Shown: positions 27,785 through 39,085 of the stretch, piece by piece | Layout of the letters: every line of letters starts with the position of its first letter | Numbering within the stretch: the first letter of the stretch is position 1 | Source of the DNA: Clostridia bacterium | GTDB taxonomy: Bacteria > Bacillota > Clostridia > Christensenellales > Aristaeellaceae | Direction: 5' to 3' | Length of the DNA: 39,749 nt | Assembly: GCA_017937505.1 (NCBI GenBank) | Contig: JAGBDL010000064.1 | Span: 1 to 39,749 of the forward strand | The notes under the pieces: model-generated | What the model saw: the letters and a program-made list of their open reading frames with translations, nothing else | Databases searched by the model: none | Told to the model about the DNA's origin: nothing | Made by a program: the position numbers and the translations under genes

Positions 27785-27804
27785 ACAGGCAAACAAATGC
27801 CTGT
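27785..27804. repeat. Inverted repeat between spoIIAA and the PBP gene
   Basis: ACAGGCA and TGCCTGT form perfect 7-base arms around a 6-base centre. Its place between divergent genes suggests an operator for a dimeric regulator. It does not match Spo0A, LexA or CtsR boxes. Confidence 0.45.
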
Positions 27805-27887
27805 TTCAGCGCATAGATTTGTGGATTCAGGGAAAAAGAAAGATGATTCATGATCAACAGGGTGGAAAACGCGGGGAGGCGGCGCGC

Positions 27888-30254
27888 ATGGGCAAGAGCA
27901 AAAAGCGGATTCTGATCGGCGTATCCGTCCTGGTTGTCCTGCTGCTTGTGTTCGCCGCAGCGTTTTTCATTGTCTTCGACGTGGCCAACTGGCAGCGACT
28001 TGACCCGGGTTGCCTGCATGGTCTGGCGCAGACCTCCTCGCTCTACGATGCGGGCGGCGAGCTCATGAGCGAACTGCGCGGCGCAGAAAACCGGACGCTC
28101 GTCTCCCTTTCCGAGGTGCCCAAGCATACCCAGCTCGCGTTCATCGCCGCAGAGGATCTGCGCTTTTACACGCACAAGGGGATCGACGTCTACCGCATCT
28201 TCGGCGCGCTCAGGAGCAATATCAAGAGCGGATCGCGGGTCGAGGGCGCAAGCACCATCACCCAGCAGCTTGCCAAGCTGACGCATCTGAGCAGCGAAAA
28301 GACCATCCGCCGGAAGCTCGAGGAGATCTTCCTCGCCTTCCAGATCGAGCGTCAGTACAGCAAGGACGAGATTCTGGAGATGTATCTGAACACCGTATAC
28401 TTCGGCCGCGGCGCATACGGCCTTCAGGCGGCGGCACGCGCCTTCTTCGGCGTGGACGCCGGGGAGCTGACGCTCGTGCAGAGCGCCAGCCTCGCCGCAT
28501 CGATCAAGGCGCCCTCCGTCTATGCGCCGCACATGAGCCCGGAGAGCAACAAATCCCGAAGAAACTACATCCTGCAAACCATGCTGGACAACGGATTCAT
28601 CACGCAGGAGGAATACGACGAGGTAGCGAAGCAGAGCCTCTGGGTGCTGGCTGAGCAGGAGGATATGCAGGTATACAGCTGGTATGTGGACGAGGTGCTT
28701 CGGGAGAGCAGCGAGCGGCTCGGCCTGACGACGGACGAGGTCATCCGCGGCGGCTTCTCGATTTACACGGCATATGACGACCGCCTGCAGCGCATTGCGG
28801 ACGACGTATATGCGGACAGCACTCTCTTCCCCTCTGGTGCCTCCGACGGCACGCCCATGCAGAGCGCCATGGCTGTTGTGGACACGCAAAGCGGCGCCGT
28901 GCGCGCGATGATTGGTGGCCGGGATTACGCCATCAAGCGCGGCCTCAACCGCGCGACGCAGATGCGCCGTCAGCCCGGCTCCGCGCTCAAGCCGCTGGCC
29001 GTATACGGCCCTGCGCTTGAAAAGGGCTATACCACGGCCTCCGTCCTTCTGGACGAAAAGACGACCTTTGCTGGCGGCTACACGCCCAGAAACGCCGGCG
29101 ACCGGTATTACGGCAACGTGACGATGCGTACCGCCGTGCGCAATTCGCTCAATACGACGGCGGTACGCCTGCTCGACGAGATCGGCATCGACAGCTCCAT
29201 CGAGTACCTGACCAGGATGGGCATTCCCACGCAGGAGAGCGACAGGAACCTCTCCCTAGCACTGGGCTCGATGACCTACGGCGTCACGCCTGTGGAGCTG
29301 GCGGCGGCCTATGTGCCGTATGCCAACGGCGGCGTGTATCATGAGCCGTACTGTGTAGAAAAAATCGTTTCCTCCGGCGGAGACGTGGTTTATCAGCACG
29401 AAAACGGCGGCAAGCGCGTCATCTCCGAGCAGAACGCGTATCTGATGACCTCGCTGCTTCAATCCGTCGTCTCCAGCGGCACGGGCACGCGCATGCTCTC
29501 CGCCAACACGCCCGTTGCCGGCAAGACGGGTACCGTCTCCATGAGCGGCGGCAACCGGGATATCTGGATGGCTGCCTATAACCCGGAGCTGTCCGTCACC
29601 GTCTGGATGGGCTTTGACCAGACGGACGCGAAGCACAGGATTCCCAACGGCATCACCGGCGGCAAGAACACCGCGTCCGTTGCGGCGGCGTTCTTTAAAA
29701 AGGCCTACGCTGACCGGGACAAGCCCAAGTTCACCGAGCCGGACGGCCTCGTCTGGCTGACGCTGGACAAGCGCGCCATCACCGCGCGCGGCTCAGTGAT
29801 GCTCGCCGGCGATACGACGCCCAAGGATTACCGCTTCAGCGAGGTCTTTACTGCCAGCAACCGGCCCTATGCCGTCTCCGATATCTGGAACGCACCGCCA
29901 GCCCCGTCCTCCTTCTATGTATCCCACAATGCAGGCGGCTATCCCGAGCTGCACTTCAAGGCAGCCGGAACCGCGCGCTACCGCATCCAGCGGGACGCTG
30001 TCGGCGAATCCGTCATCCTGACGGAGATGGTCGGCTCCGCAGGGCAAAGCATCACCTACAGCGACTACAGCGCGGTGCCCGGTGTGCTCTACACCTATCG
30101 CGTCATCCCGATCCATGAGGAGCTTCTTCAGCAGGGCATCTGGCTGGAAGGCAAGCAGGCTGTCCAGCTGGCGCAGGTCGCGTCCTCCTCCGGCAGCGGT
30201 TTCCTCGCCGGGCTGCGCAACCTGATTCCGGCGCTGTCCACGCAGACGGAATAA
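27888..30254 (+). CDS. Class A penicillin-binding protein (PBP1-type transglycosylase/transpeptidase)
   Basis: This bifunctional enzyme polymerises and crosslinks peptidoglycan at the outer membrane face. The 788-residue protein has a basic cytoplasmic start, one membrane helix ('ILIGVSVLVVLLLVFAAAFF'), then the GT51 domain with catalytic Glu89 in 'AAEDLRFYTHKGID', 'EGASTITQQLAK' and 'EILEMYLNTVYFGRGAYG'. The transpeptidase has SxxK Ser365/Lys368 ('PGSALKP'), SxN in 'RNSLNTT' and KTG at Lys546 ('AGKTGTV'). A fibronectin-III-like region follows near residue 690. I chose the ATG with GGGGAGG eight bases upstream; an earlier in-frame ATG (27843) has only an AG-rich stretch. It is divergent from spoIIA, so a spore-wall role is possible but unproven. 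Confidence 0.94.
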   Translation: MGKSKKRILIGVSVLVVLLLVFAAAFFIVFDVANWQRLDPGCLHGLAQTSSLYDAGGELMSELRGAENRTLVSLSEVPKHTQLAFIAAEDLRFYTHKGIDVYRIFGALRSNIKSGSRVEGASTITQQLAKLTHLSSEKTIRRKLEEIFLAFQIERQYSKDEILEMYLNTVYFGRGAYGLQAAARAFFGVDAGELTLVQSASLAASIKAPSVYAPHMSPESNKSRRNYILQTMLDNGFITQEEYDEVAKQSLWVLAEQEDMQVYSWYVDEVLRESSERLGLTTDEVIRGGFSIYTAYDDRLQRIADDVYADSTLFPSGASDGTPMQSAMAVVDTQSGAVRAMIGGRDYAIKRGLNRATQMRRQPGSALKPLAVYGPALEKGYTTASVLLDEKTTFAGGYTPRNAGDRYYGNVTMRTAVRNSLNTTAVRLLDEIGIDSSIEYLTRMGIPTQESDRNLSLALGSMTYGVTPVELAAAYVPYANGGVYHEPYCVEKIVSSGGDVVYQHENGGKRVISEQNAYLMTSLLQSVVSSGTGTRMLSANTPVAGKTGTVSMSGGNRDIWMAAYNPELSVTVWMGFDQTDAKHRIPNGITGGKNTASVAAAFFKKAYADRDKPKFTEPDGLVWLTLDKRAITARGSVMLAGDTTPKDYRFSEVFTASNRPYAVSDIWNAPPAPSSFYVSHNAGGYPELHFKAAGTARYRIQRDAVGESVILTEMVGSAGQSITYSDYSAVPGVLYTYRVIPIHEELLQQGIWLEGKQAVQLAQVASSSGSGFLAGLRNLIPALSTQTE

Positions 30255-30264
30255 ACGGCATCAC

Positions 30265-30311
30265 AAAAAGGCATTGAGGAAGCGCTCATCACGTTTCCTC
30301 AATGCCTTTTT
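30265..30311. terminator. Bidirectional terminator between the PBP and TPR genes
   Basis: A 17-bp perfect stem runs from AAAAAGGCATTGAGGAA to its complement ending CCTTTTT, with a 13-base loop. A and T runs on both sides let it end both convergent units. Confidence 0.92.
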
Positions 30312-30319
30312 CTGTGCGG

Positions 30320-31012
30320 TTACAGGTTTCTCAGCTCGTCGCGCTTGGCGTCGATCATCTCCGGCGTGGCGTAATTGAGCGGTGAGAACATGCCCACGCG
30401 CGCCGTGTCCAGGCGATCCTTCGCGCTCTCGATATCGCCGTTCTCGATGTCGTACAGCGCCAGGAAGTAGTTGGTGTCGATGGCCTTGGGCTTGAGCGCA
30501 ATCGCCTTGTCGAAGTAAATCTTCGCCGTCTCCTTGTCGCCCACCAGGCGGTAATACGTTTGGCCGAGGTTGTCCAGAAACACCGGATCCTCATCGTCGT
30601 ATTCGATCGCTTCCTTGTTGAAGCGGATGGCCTCCTCCGCGTCGCCCTGCTCGATTTTCAGATAGCCAATGATGGAGTAGAGCGTACCGTTCTTGGTGTG
30701 GCGGAACTCGTCGTTTAAAATTTCAATCGCGCGGTCGAGATGGCCCTTCTGCCAGAGGATGATCGCGTAATTGATGTGCAGATCGGTCTTTTCCTTCGCG
30801 TCCATCGGCATCTTTTCCATCCGCTTGAGCACCTCCAGCGCCTTGTCAAACTGGCTGGTGCGAATCAGCAGCACGCTGTATCCGCGCAGCAGGCGCGGCT
30901 TGTCCATGCCCTTTTCATACGCTTCCTCGTACAGCTTGAGCGCCGTCCTGTAATCTCCCTTGCTGTGCGCAGTTAGCGCCTTGTTGCCGGTCATGTTGCC
31001 CATAAAGCTCAT
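30320..31012 (-). CDS. Tetratricopeptide-repeat protein
   Basis: This is a 230-residue soluble protein made of about five TPR units, for example 'GDYRTALKLYEEAYEKGMDK', 'SQFDKALEVLKRMEKMP', 'GHLDRAIEILNDEFRHTKNG', 'GDAEEAIRFNKEAIEYDDED' and 'GDKETAKIYFDKAIALKPKA'. No signal peptide, membrane helix or catalytic motif is seen. TPRs bind partner proteins, but the partner is unknown. The ATG overlaps the mrfB stop by four bases and has a GGAGG SD, making it the last gene of the ligase-mrfA-mrfB-TPR operon. MrfB also ends in repeat-like helices, so a link with the repair pair is possible but unproven. Confidence 0.8.
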   Translation of the reverse strand: MSFMGNMTGNKALTAHSKGDYRTALKLYEEAYEKGMDKPRLLRGYSVLLIRTSQFDKALEVLKRMEKMPMDAKEKTDLHINYAIILWQKGHLDRAIEILNDEFRHTKNGTLYSIIGYLKIEQGDAEEAIRFNKEAIEYDDEDPVFLDNLGQTYYRLVGDKETAKIYFDKAIALKPKAIDTNYFLALYDIENGDIESAKDRLDTARVGMFSPLNYATPEMIDAKRDELRNL

Positions 31013-32190
31013 CGTGATCTCTCCTCCTGAATCTGTGAATCCGTTTCACGTTCCTGTTTTCTGCGCAGCCGGTCGATCCGTCTGCGGATCTGCGCCGTCT
31101 GCTGCTCGTCCGCCCCCCAGAGCGGCGCAACATTCAGCGTATAGCGCAGCGCGCCGTTTGCGTATACAAGCGCGCGGGCATTGTCCTTTGCGATATGCTC
31201 GTAGTACTTTGCCAGCTCGATGTACGGCCATGTGCCGCCCGAGCCCTGCGCGATCATGCTCTGGCAGGTCTTTACTGCCTCGGCCCATTCTTTTTCCTTT
31301 TTGTAGCTGGCCGCCAGGTGCATATGGGCCTGCGAGGACAGCGTGCTGTGGCCGAGAATTTTAAAGCACGCTCTCGCCTGCTGCGTTCTGCCGCCGCGCA
31401 TGAGCGTCCTGCCCACGCCGAGGAGATCCTCCGGATGCGTGAGCGTTTCCGGCGCCCGGAAGGCCGCGCACAGATGGCCCGTCAGGCAGGCGAGGCTCTT
31501 CACATCGTCGAAATTGTGCCGCAGCACGTCCTCCAGCAGCGCAAACTCCTTCGTGCGCACATAATCAAAGTACCGCTGCGGTACCAGCGCGCCCGGCAGG
31601 TCGTCTTGACGCTGCTGACCCAGCACGGCCTCCTCAAGCGTCGCCAGGTTGCAGCGCTTCAGGCGCAGCTTGTACACCCGCCGCGCGGCGTGCAGCAGAT
31701 CGACGTGCGGCATCTGCGTCACCGGCAGGCGGATGCGGTTCATGACCATGCGGGATTCCAGCAGCGGGAGATCGAACGTCTTGCCGTTGAAGGAGACGAT
31801 CGTATCCGCCTGCCGCAGCAGCGCCGCGATCTCTGCGAGCATCGCCGCCTCTTCGCTGTAATCGCGCATGACGTACTGCCTAATCACCATGCCGCGGTCA
31901 TCGATGAACCCGACGCCGATTTCAAACGCCACGGTGCCCGCGCCGCCGCTCAGGCCGGTCGTCTCCGTATCCAGGAACAGCACGCGGCGTACGTCCCAGC
32001 TGCTTCCCGCAAAGCGCGGATCGCACGCGCGGATTTCATCGAGCGTCGTGTACTCAATGCCGCAAAGCGAGCGCAGCGGCACGATCTGCTCGCGGCAGAA
32101 AAACGGCTCCGCTTTTTTCTCCGGCTCTGGCCTGGGCGCGGCGGGCTTGCCTGATGCCACAGCCATCAGCCGTTCACGAAGGTTTCTCAT
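31009..32190 (-). CDS. mrfB: MrfB/YprB-like DEDD-family exonuclease
   Basis: In B. subtilis MrfB (YprB) works with helicase MrfA in a repair route for mitomycin C damage. The 393-residue protein has an RNase H-like 3'-5' exonuclease domain: 'LFLDTETTGLSGGAGTVAFE' (Asp, Glu), 'IVSFNGKTFDLPLLESR' (Asp) and 'HNFDDVKSLACLTGHL' (last Asp). The C-terminal part (about 260-380) is helical and TPR-like ('GGRTQQARACFKILGHS', 'KEWAEAVKTCQSMI'). The start overlaps the mrfA stop by four bases, and the stop overlaps the TPR gene start. Gene order mrfA-mrfB is as in B. subtilis. The specific repair role is by homology. Confidence 0.82.
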   Translation of the reverse strand: MRNLRERLMAVASGKPAAPRPEPEKKAEPFFCREQIVPLRSLCGIEYTTLDEIRACDPRFAGSSWDVRRVLFLDTETTGLSGGAGTVAFEIGVGFIDDRGMVIRQYVMRDYSEEAAMLAEIAALLRQADTIVSFNGKTFDLPLLESRMVMNRIRLPVTQMPHVDLLHAARRVYKLRLKRCNLATLEEAVLGQQRQDDLPGALVPQRYFDYVRTKEFALLEDVLRHNFDDVKSLACLTGHLCAAFRAPETLTHPEDLLGVGRTLMRGGRTQQARACFKILGHSTLSSQAHMHLAASYKKEKEWAEAVKTCQSMIAQGSGGTWPYIELAKYYEHIAKDNARALVYANGALRYTLNVAPLWGADEQQTAQIRRRIDRLRRKQERETDSQIQEERSR

Positions 32191-34457
32191 AGGGCCATCA
32201 GCCTTTCGGTCAGCAGCAGCGCCGTCTGCTTGCCGCGTTCGCCCACCTCGGCGCGGGGGCCGACGCACGACGGACAGCCCGACTCGCACGGGCATGCCTT
32301 GATCAGCGCGTGCACGTCGCCAAAGATCAGGCTGCGCATGCCGTATACGCGCTCGCTCAGGCCAATGCCGCCTGCATAGTTGTCAAAGACGATGATCGTC
32401 GGCAGCTTGGTAAACGGATCGCGCACGCGGTACTGCACGCAGATGTCGCTCGGCGAGCACATCAGGTACAGCGGAATGATCTGCCGCAGCGCATTGGCGA
32501 TGCCCAGCATGCCGCCCTGCAGATCGTCCATGGAGAGTCCGCCGGTCAGGCGCTCGTCCAGCGCCCACCAGCAGGCGTTTGTCGGCATCTCCAGCTCAGG
32601 CAGGTCAACCGGGCCAAAGCCCAGCGTCTCCTGCGTGTCCAGCTTGAACTTCTTGAACATCGTCACCAGCCAGGTGACCAGCACCTCGCCGTACGCCATC
32701 GTCCCCGTGCCCAGCGGCTGCTCCTTGAGCACGTCAAGCACCTTCACGCTGGTATTGAGGTCGGCGTCGGTATAGTAGTCCACGTTTACGCTGCGCACAT
32801 AGGCCTTTTTCTCGGTGAAGTCGAGCTTTTCCACCTGGAACTGCTGGCCCTCGTGCATGTAAATCGCGTGCTCGTGCAGCAGCATGGGCACGGTATAGCG
32901 GTCCATCTCGCCGATCACGTTGTGGTGCGCGGGGTTGGTGATGTCGATGATGACGAAATTCTCGCTGGTCACCGAGCGCAGCGACAGGTCGGCCGCCGGG
33001 AATTCCTCAGCCATCCAGTAATAGCGCCCGCCTGTCAGGTTCAGAATCTGCTCCTCGCACAGATAATCCAGCAGCTCCTGCGTGGAGACACCGTCGGCGT
33101 AGCGCTCGCCTGCCTCAAACGGCAGCTCGTACGCCGCACACTTGACGTGATTGAGCAGCACATACAGGTTGTCCGGGTGCACCAGCGCGTTTTCCGGCGA
33201 GTGGCCGAAGAAGTATTCCGGGTGCGTGACGACATACTGATCCAGTGCCGAGGAGGACGCGACCACGATCGTCAGCGCCGTGTTCTTGCGCCGGCCCGCG
33301 CGGCCCGCTTCCTGCCAGGTACTGGCGATGGAGCCTGGATAGCCGCACATCACGCACGCATCGAGCTGTCCGATGTCGATGCCCAGCTCGAGCGCGTTGG
33401 TGGAGACGACGGCGCGGATCTCGCCCCTGCGCAGTCCCCGCTCGATCTCGCGCCGCAGCGTGGGCAGATAGCCGCCGCGATAGCCGCGCACGCGGCCCGC
33501 ATTGCCCAGCGGATCGCGCACGCGCTCCTTGAGATGGAGCGTGAGCACCTCGACCGTCAGGCGCGATTTGCCAAAGACGATGGTCGGGATGTCGTTGTCC
33601 ACCAGCATGGACGCGATGCGCAGCGTCTCCTGCAGGACGGACTTGCGCACGCCGAGCTGCCGGTTGACCACCGGCGGATTGTAAAATACGACGTGCTTCT
33701 CGCCGCTTGCCGCGCCGCTTTTGTCAATCAGCTCCACCGGACGGCCGATGAGCGTCTGCGCAAGCTCGGCCGGATTGGCGATCGTCGCGGAGCAGCAGAT
33801 GAACTGCGGGTTAGAGCCGTAGAACCGGCACAGGCGCAATAGCCTGCGGATGACGTTGGCCAGATTAGAGCCGAACACGCCGCGATAGGCGTGAATCTCG
33901 TCGATGACGATGTAGCGCAGGTTTTCAAACAGCTTGACCCACTTGGTGTGGTGCGGCAGGATACCGGAATGCAGCATGTCCGGATTGGTGACGACGATGT
34001 GCCCGGCCTGGCGGACCTGCCGTCTGGCCGCCGCAGGCGTGTCGCCGTCGTAGGTGTAGGTCTTCACGTCCACGCCCATCGCCTCGATGAGCTCGTAGAG
34101 CTCCGAGACCTGATCGGCGGACAGCGCCTTCGTCGGGAAGAGATACAGCGCCCGCGCGTCCGGCTCGTGCAGGATGGTGTTGAGCACCGGGAGGTTGTAG
34201 CACATCGTCTTGCCGGAGGCCGTGGGCGTGACGACGCAGATATCCCTGTGCTGCGCCGCCAGATCAAACGCCTGACGCTGATGGCTGTACAACCTGTATA
34301 CGCCGCGCTTTTGCAGCACGGGCGCAATGCGGCTGTCCATCTCTGCCGGAGAATCCTCATAGACCGCCTCCCGCGCCGGGATCGTCTCCCAGTGCGTGAC
34401 GTTTTCCATGAAGGACGGCGTGTTTTTCAGCCTGTCCAGAAGCTGTTCAAGGTTCAT
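32187..34457 (-). CDS. mrfA: MrfA/YprA-like DEAD-box helicase
   Basis: MrfA is an SF2 DNA helicase of the MrfAB excision-repair route in B. subtilis. The 756-residue protein has 'YSHQRQAFDLA', Walker A 'TPTASGKTMCYNLP', the DEAH-type motif 'VIDEIHAYRGVFG', motif III 'CCSATIANP', and the second RecA domain with 'STNALELGIDIG' and 'QEAGRAGRR'. The C-terminal DUF1998-type region ends in a four-cysteine metal site ('ACPCESGCPSCVG'). All are features of YprA. The ATG follows GGGAGG and overlaps the upstream membrane protein gene by 11 bases; mrfB overlaps the stop. Full length and intact. Confidence 0.88.
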   Translation of the reverse strand: MNLEQLLDRLKNTPSFMENVTHWETIPAREAVYEDSPAEMDSRIAPVLQKRGVYRLYSHQRQAFDLAAQHRDICVVTPTASGKTMCYNLPVLNTILHEPDARALYLFPTKALSADQVSELYELIEAMGVDVKTYTYDGDTPAAARRQVRQAGHIVVTNPDMLHSGILPHHTKWVKLFENLRYIVIDEIHAYRGVFGSNLANVIRRLLRLCRFYGSNPQFICCSATIANPAELAQTLIGRPVELIDKSGAASGEKHVVFYNPPVVNRQLGVRKSVLQETLRIASMLVDNDIPTIVFGKSRLTVEVLTLHLKERVRDPLGNAGRVRGYRGGYLPTLRREIERGLRRGEIRAVVSTNALELGIDIGQLDACVMCGYPGSIASTWQEAGRAGRRKNTALTIVVASSSALDQYVVTHPEYFFGHSPENALVHPDNLYVLLNHVKCAAYELPFEAGERYADGVSTQELLDYLCEEQILNLTGGRYYWMAEEFPAADLSLRSVTSENFVIIDITNPAHHNVIGEMDRYTVPMLLHEHAIYMHEGQQFQVEKLDFTEKKAYVRSVNVDYYTDADLNTSVKVLDVLKEQPLGTGTMAYGEVLVTWLVTMFKKFKLDTQETLGFGPVDLPELEMPTNACWWALDERLTGGLSMDDLQGGMLGIANALRQIIPLYLMCSPSDICVQYRVRDPFTKLPTIIVFDNYAGGIGLSERVYGMRSLIFGDVHALIKACPCESGCPSCVGPRAEVGERGKQTALLLTERLMAL

Positions 34458-35994
34458 GCGCGATTCCTCCCGGTGAACGCTGCGCGCGAAGGGCGCTCAG
34501 GCCCAGCGCGCAGACGGAAAAGTAAGTCGCAATCAGGATCGGCTGCGTGACGTTGATCAGCATGACGACGCTGTATGCGAAGACCGACGCAAACGCGCCG
34601 CTCTGTAGCGGATCGCGCCCGGCATGGCGCAGGAGCGTGACCAGCGTAGCCGCGTAGAACAGGACAAAGGCAGCCATGCCCAGCAGACCGCAGGTCAGAA
34701 GCATCTGAAGCGGCTGACAGTGCGGATCATTGAATACGCCGGTGCGCAGCATGGACGGATCGTCGAAATACGGCGTGAGCACGCGCAGCGTCAGCTCCAT
34801 GCCCGCGCCGAAGAGCTTCTGCGCAGGGCTCGCGTCGGCAAACGCCCGCATCGAGCGGATCCAGGCAAACCCGCGCAGCGAGCCCCAGCTGTCGTCAAAC
34901 CGCAGAAACGCAGCCGCTCTCCCCAGATCCGTCTTCGTATCGACGACGGAAAAGCAGACCATTGCGCCAAGCAGGACAAGCGCCGCAAAAGCAAAGCCTG
35001 CAAACAGCACAGCCGCCGTTTTTTTCCTGCCCGGCGCATTCCTGCCGCGGCGCGCCAAATGGAAGCATACCGCAGAAAGCACAAGCAGCAAAGCGCAGAG
35101 CAGCTCTCCCGCGTGCAGATCAAACAGAAGTCCCGGCAGGCCGGAAATCTGCGGATGAAAGGCGCTGTACCTGAGCAGCGCGCACGTCACCGGCAGTGCG
35201 GCGCTGGCCATCGCCCAGAGAACGAGCGCGCGCGCCATTGCCATCAGGCTGTCTGCGGAGACCGCAAGAAGCGCAAAGCATGCCAGATGCAGCCCGATCA
35301 GCGCGCTATCCGTGCGCGAAGCCATCGCGCCCATCGCCATCACAGCGGCGCACGACAGTCCAAACGCCCGCATGCCCCTCTTTTCAGAAAAGACAAACTG
35401 CCCGCCCGCAAGCGGAAACAGCATCACCAGATAGGTGCCAAAGAAGTCAAAGTGGCCAATCGTGGACAGGAACACCGTCTCCTGTCCCTTTTTGATGCGC
35501 GCATAAAAGCCCAGCGGATCAAGGCCCATGGCGTTGACCAGGCCCAGCAGCGCAACCGCCGTCGCGCAGATCACAACGGGCACAAGCAGCCGACCGCAGG
35601 TTTTCTCCTCGCCGATGATGAAAAACGCCGCGCCGCAGCAGAGCATGAAAATCAGGCCGCAGTAGCGTCCCTCGCTGCCGTCAAGCGTCGCGGGTTCAAA
35701 GCCTGTTCGCGCGCAGGCGATCACACAGCTTGCCAAAAACAGAAGCATCAGCAGGCGGCTTGCCCTTCCCGGACGTGGAGTACGTTTTTCACGCGCAAGC
35801 AGCATCGCCGCGCCCATCAGCAGCGCGAGCACCGGCACAATCCGGCAGACCGCCTCGACCTTGAAGCGGTTGATGTCAAAGAACGCATTGCGGAAGATCA
35901 GCGGAAAGATGCACAGCATGAACGCTGCGCACGTCATCGAGATCAGCTCCGGAAGCCGTTTCTTCATTCGTGTGATTGCGCCCATCAAAGCCAT
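34447..35994 (-). CDS. O-antigen ligase-like polytopic membrane protein (Wzy_C family)
   Basis: This is a 515-residue, very hydrophobic protein with about twelve membrane helices. The arrangement fits the WaaL/Wzy_C superfamily: a large external loop (about residues 355-430) holds 'LFGAGMELTLRVLTPYFDD' and 'NDPHCQPLQMLLTCGLLGM', like the conserved His-containing loop of O-antigen ligases and polymerases. Such proteins transfer or polymerise lipid-linked glycans; the substrate here is unknown. The ATG follows an AAGGG SD. It is the first gene of the operon, with its own promoter, and overlaps mrfA by 11 bases, an odd pairing of a surface-glycan protein with DNA repair genes. Confidence 0.72.
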   Translation of the reverse strand: MALMGAITRMKKRLPELISMTCAAFMLCIFPLIFRNAFFDINRFKVEAVCRIVPVLALLMGAAMLLAREKRTPRPGRASRLLMLLFLASCVIACARTGFEPATLDGSEGRYCGLIFMLCCGAAFFIIGEEKTCGRLLVPVVICATAVALLGLVNAMGLDPLGFYARIKKGQETVFLSTIGHFDFFGTYLVMLFPLAGGQFVFSEKRGMRAFGLSCAAVMAMGAMASRTDSALIGLHLACFALLAVSADSLMAMARALVLWAMASAALPVTCALLRYSAFHPQISGLPGLLFDLHAGELLCALLLVLSAVCFHLARRGRNAPGRKKTAAVLFAGFAFAALVLLGAMVCFSVVDTKTDLGRAAAFLRFDDSWGSLRGFAWIRSMRAFADASPAQKLFGAGMELTLRVLTPYFDDPSMLRTGVFNDPHCQPLQMLLTCGLLGMAAFVLFYAATLVTLLRHAGRDPLQSGAFASVFAYSVVMLINVTQPILIATYFSVCALGLSALRAQRSPGGIAHEP

Positions 35995-36025
35995 GCATCA
36001 GCCCTTCATTTCAAGAGTCCTTACT

Positions 36026-36054
36026 ATTGTAAAGCATCTGCGCGCGCTGCGCAA
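36026..36054 (-). promoter_or_regulatory. Promoter of the ligase-mrfAB-TPR operon
   Basis: On the minus strand TTGCGC, 17 bases and TACAAT lie about 31 bases before the membrane protein start. No LexA box is visible here although DNA repair genes follow. Confidence 0.6.
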
Positions 36055-36128
36055 GTATATCTTCGCTCAAAACAGGCCAGCGCCTCCCCAGATAAGGTGC
36101 TGCTCAAAACGAGACCGGGATGAACAAC

Positions 36129-36152
36129 AAAGGCGGGCAGCCGCCCGCCTTT
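36129..36152 (-). terminator. Terminator of ctsR-clpC
   Basis: AAAGGCGGGC and GCCCGCCTTT form a 10-bp stem with a 4-base loop, five bases after the clpC stop. On the minus strand TTTGTTGTT follows. Confidence 0.85.
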
Positions 36153-36156
36153 GCCG

Positions 36157-38496
<2,340 letters not shown>

Positions 38497-38523
38497 TGTG
38501 ATTCATCCCTCCTGTCAGGCCAA

Positions 38524-38988
38524 TCAGGCGCGGCGCTTGGCCAGCGAGAGGATCATGCTGCGCAGCGTGCCTGCGCACAGCGCGTCCTTCATCGCCAGCG
38601 GCAGCGGCACAGCCTGCGGCGAAAGCGCGGCGAGCATCAGATTCGCCTCCTCGGGCGTGACGATCTTTTCCGTCTTCAGATGCTCGACAATTCTGGCGGC
38701 GTCAGCGCTGCTGATGGACGTGCCGATGCGCTGATACAGCGACTGCAGCAGCTCCTCCCGGCTGGTCGCAGCCAGACGGACGATGCGGATATATCCGCCG
38801 CCGCCGCGCCTCGATTCGATCACATAGCCGTGATCCGGCGTAAAGCGTGTGGACAGCACATAGTTGATCTGCGACGGCGCGCACTGAAAGTGCTCCGCCA
38901 GTTCGTTTCTTCTCAGTTCTATTTCATGCGTCTCATCTTCCATGAGCGCCTTGATAAAATCCTCAATGGAGTCGCTGAGCAATCTCAT
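38524..38988 (-). CDS. ctsR: CtsR class III heat-shock repressor
   Basis: CtsR represses clp genes by binding tandem heptads and lets go on heating. The 154-residue protein has the N-terminal winged helix with 'RRNELAEHFQCAPSQINYVL', 'TRFTPDHGYVIESRRGGGGY' and the glycine-rich thermosensing wing that carries the arginine targeted by McsB in B. subtilis. The C-terminal domain (about 80-154) is the dimer domain. A GGAGAGGG SD precedes the ATG. It is the first gene of a two-gene ctsR-clpC operon and has its own operator just downstream of the promoter, so it should be autoregulated. mcsA and mcsB, which usually follow ctsR, are not here. Confidence 0.94.
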   Translation of the reverse strand: MRLLSDSIEDFIKALMEDETHEIELRRNELAEHFQCAPSQINYVLSTRFTPDHGYVIESRRGGGGYIRIVRLAATSREELLQSLYQRIGTSISSADAARIVEHLKTEKIVTPEEANLMLAALSPQAVPLPLAMKDALCAGTLRSMILSLAKRRA

Positions 38989-39020
38989 CCGGAATCCCTC
39001 TCCTTACCCTGTCTGATTGG

Positions 39021-39037
39021 TTTAACTTTCTTTGACC
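39021..39037 (-). promoter_or_regulatory. CtsR operator
   Basis: On the minus strand GGTCAAA-GAA-AGTTAAA matches the CtsR tandem heptad (GGTCAAAnAnRGTCAAA) with one change in the second heptad. It starts about 7 bases after the -10, covering the transcription start of ctsR-clpC. Confidence 0.88.
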
Positions 39038-39043
39038 TTCTCT

Positions 39044-39072
39044 ATTATACGCGTTTTCATTTCCGCTTGCAA
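39044..39072 (-). promoter_or_regulatory. Promoter of ctsR-clpC
   Basis: On the minus strand TTGCAA, 17 bases and TATAAT. The CtsR operator lies directly downstream. It is back to back with the ABC-F promoter. Confidence 0.8.
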
Positions 39073-39085
39073 GACCAAATTTGCC

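Noticed and set aside
27843..27887. Earlier ATG for the class A PBP
   Set aside because: The ATG at 27888 has a strong GGGGAGG at ideal spacing and begins the normal short basic tail before the membrane helix; the earlier start is only possible, not preferred.
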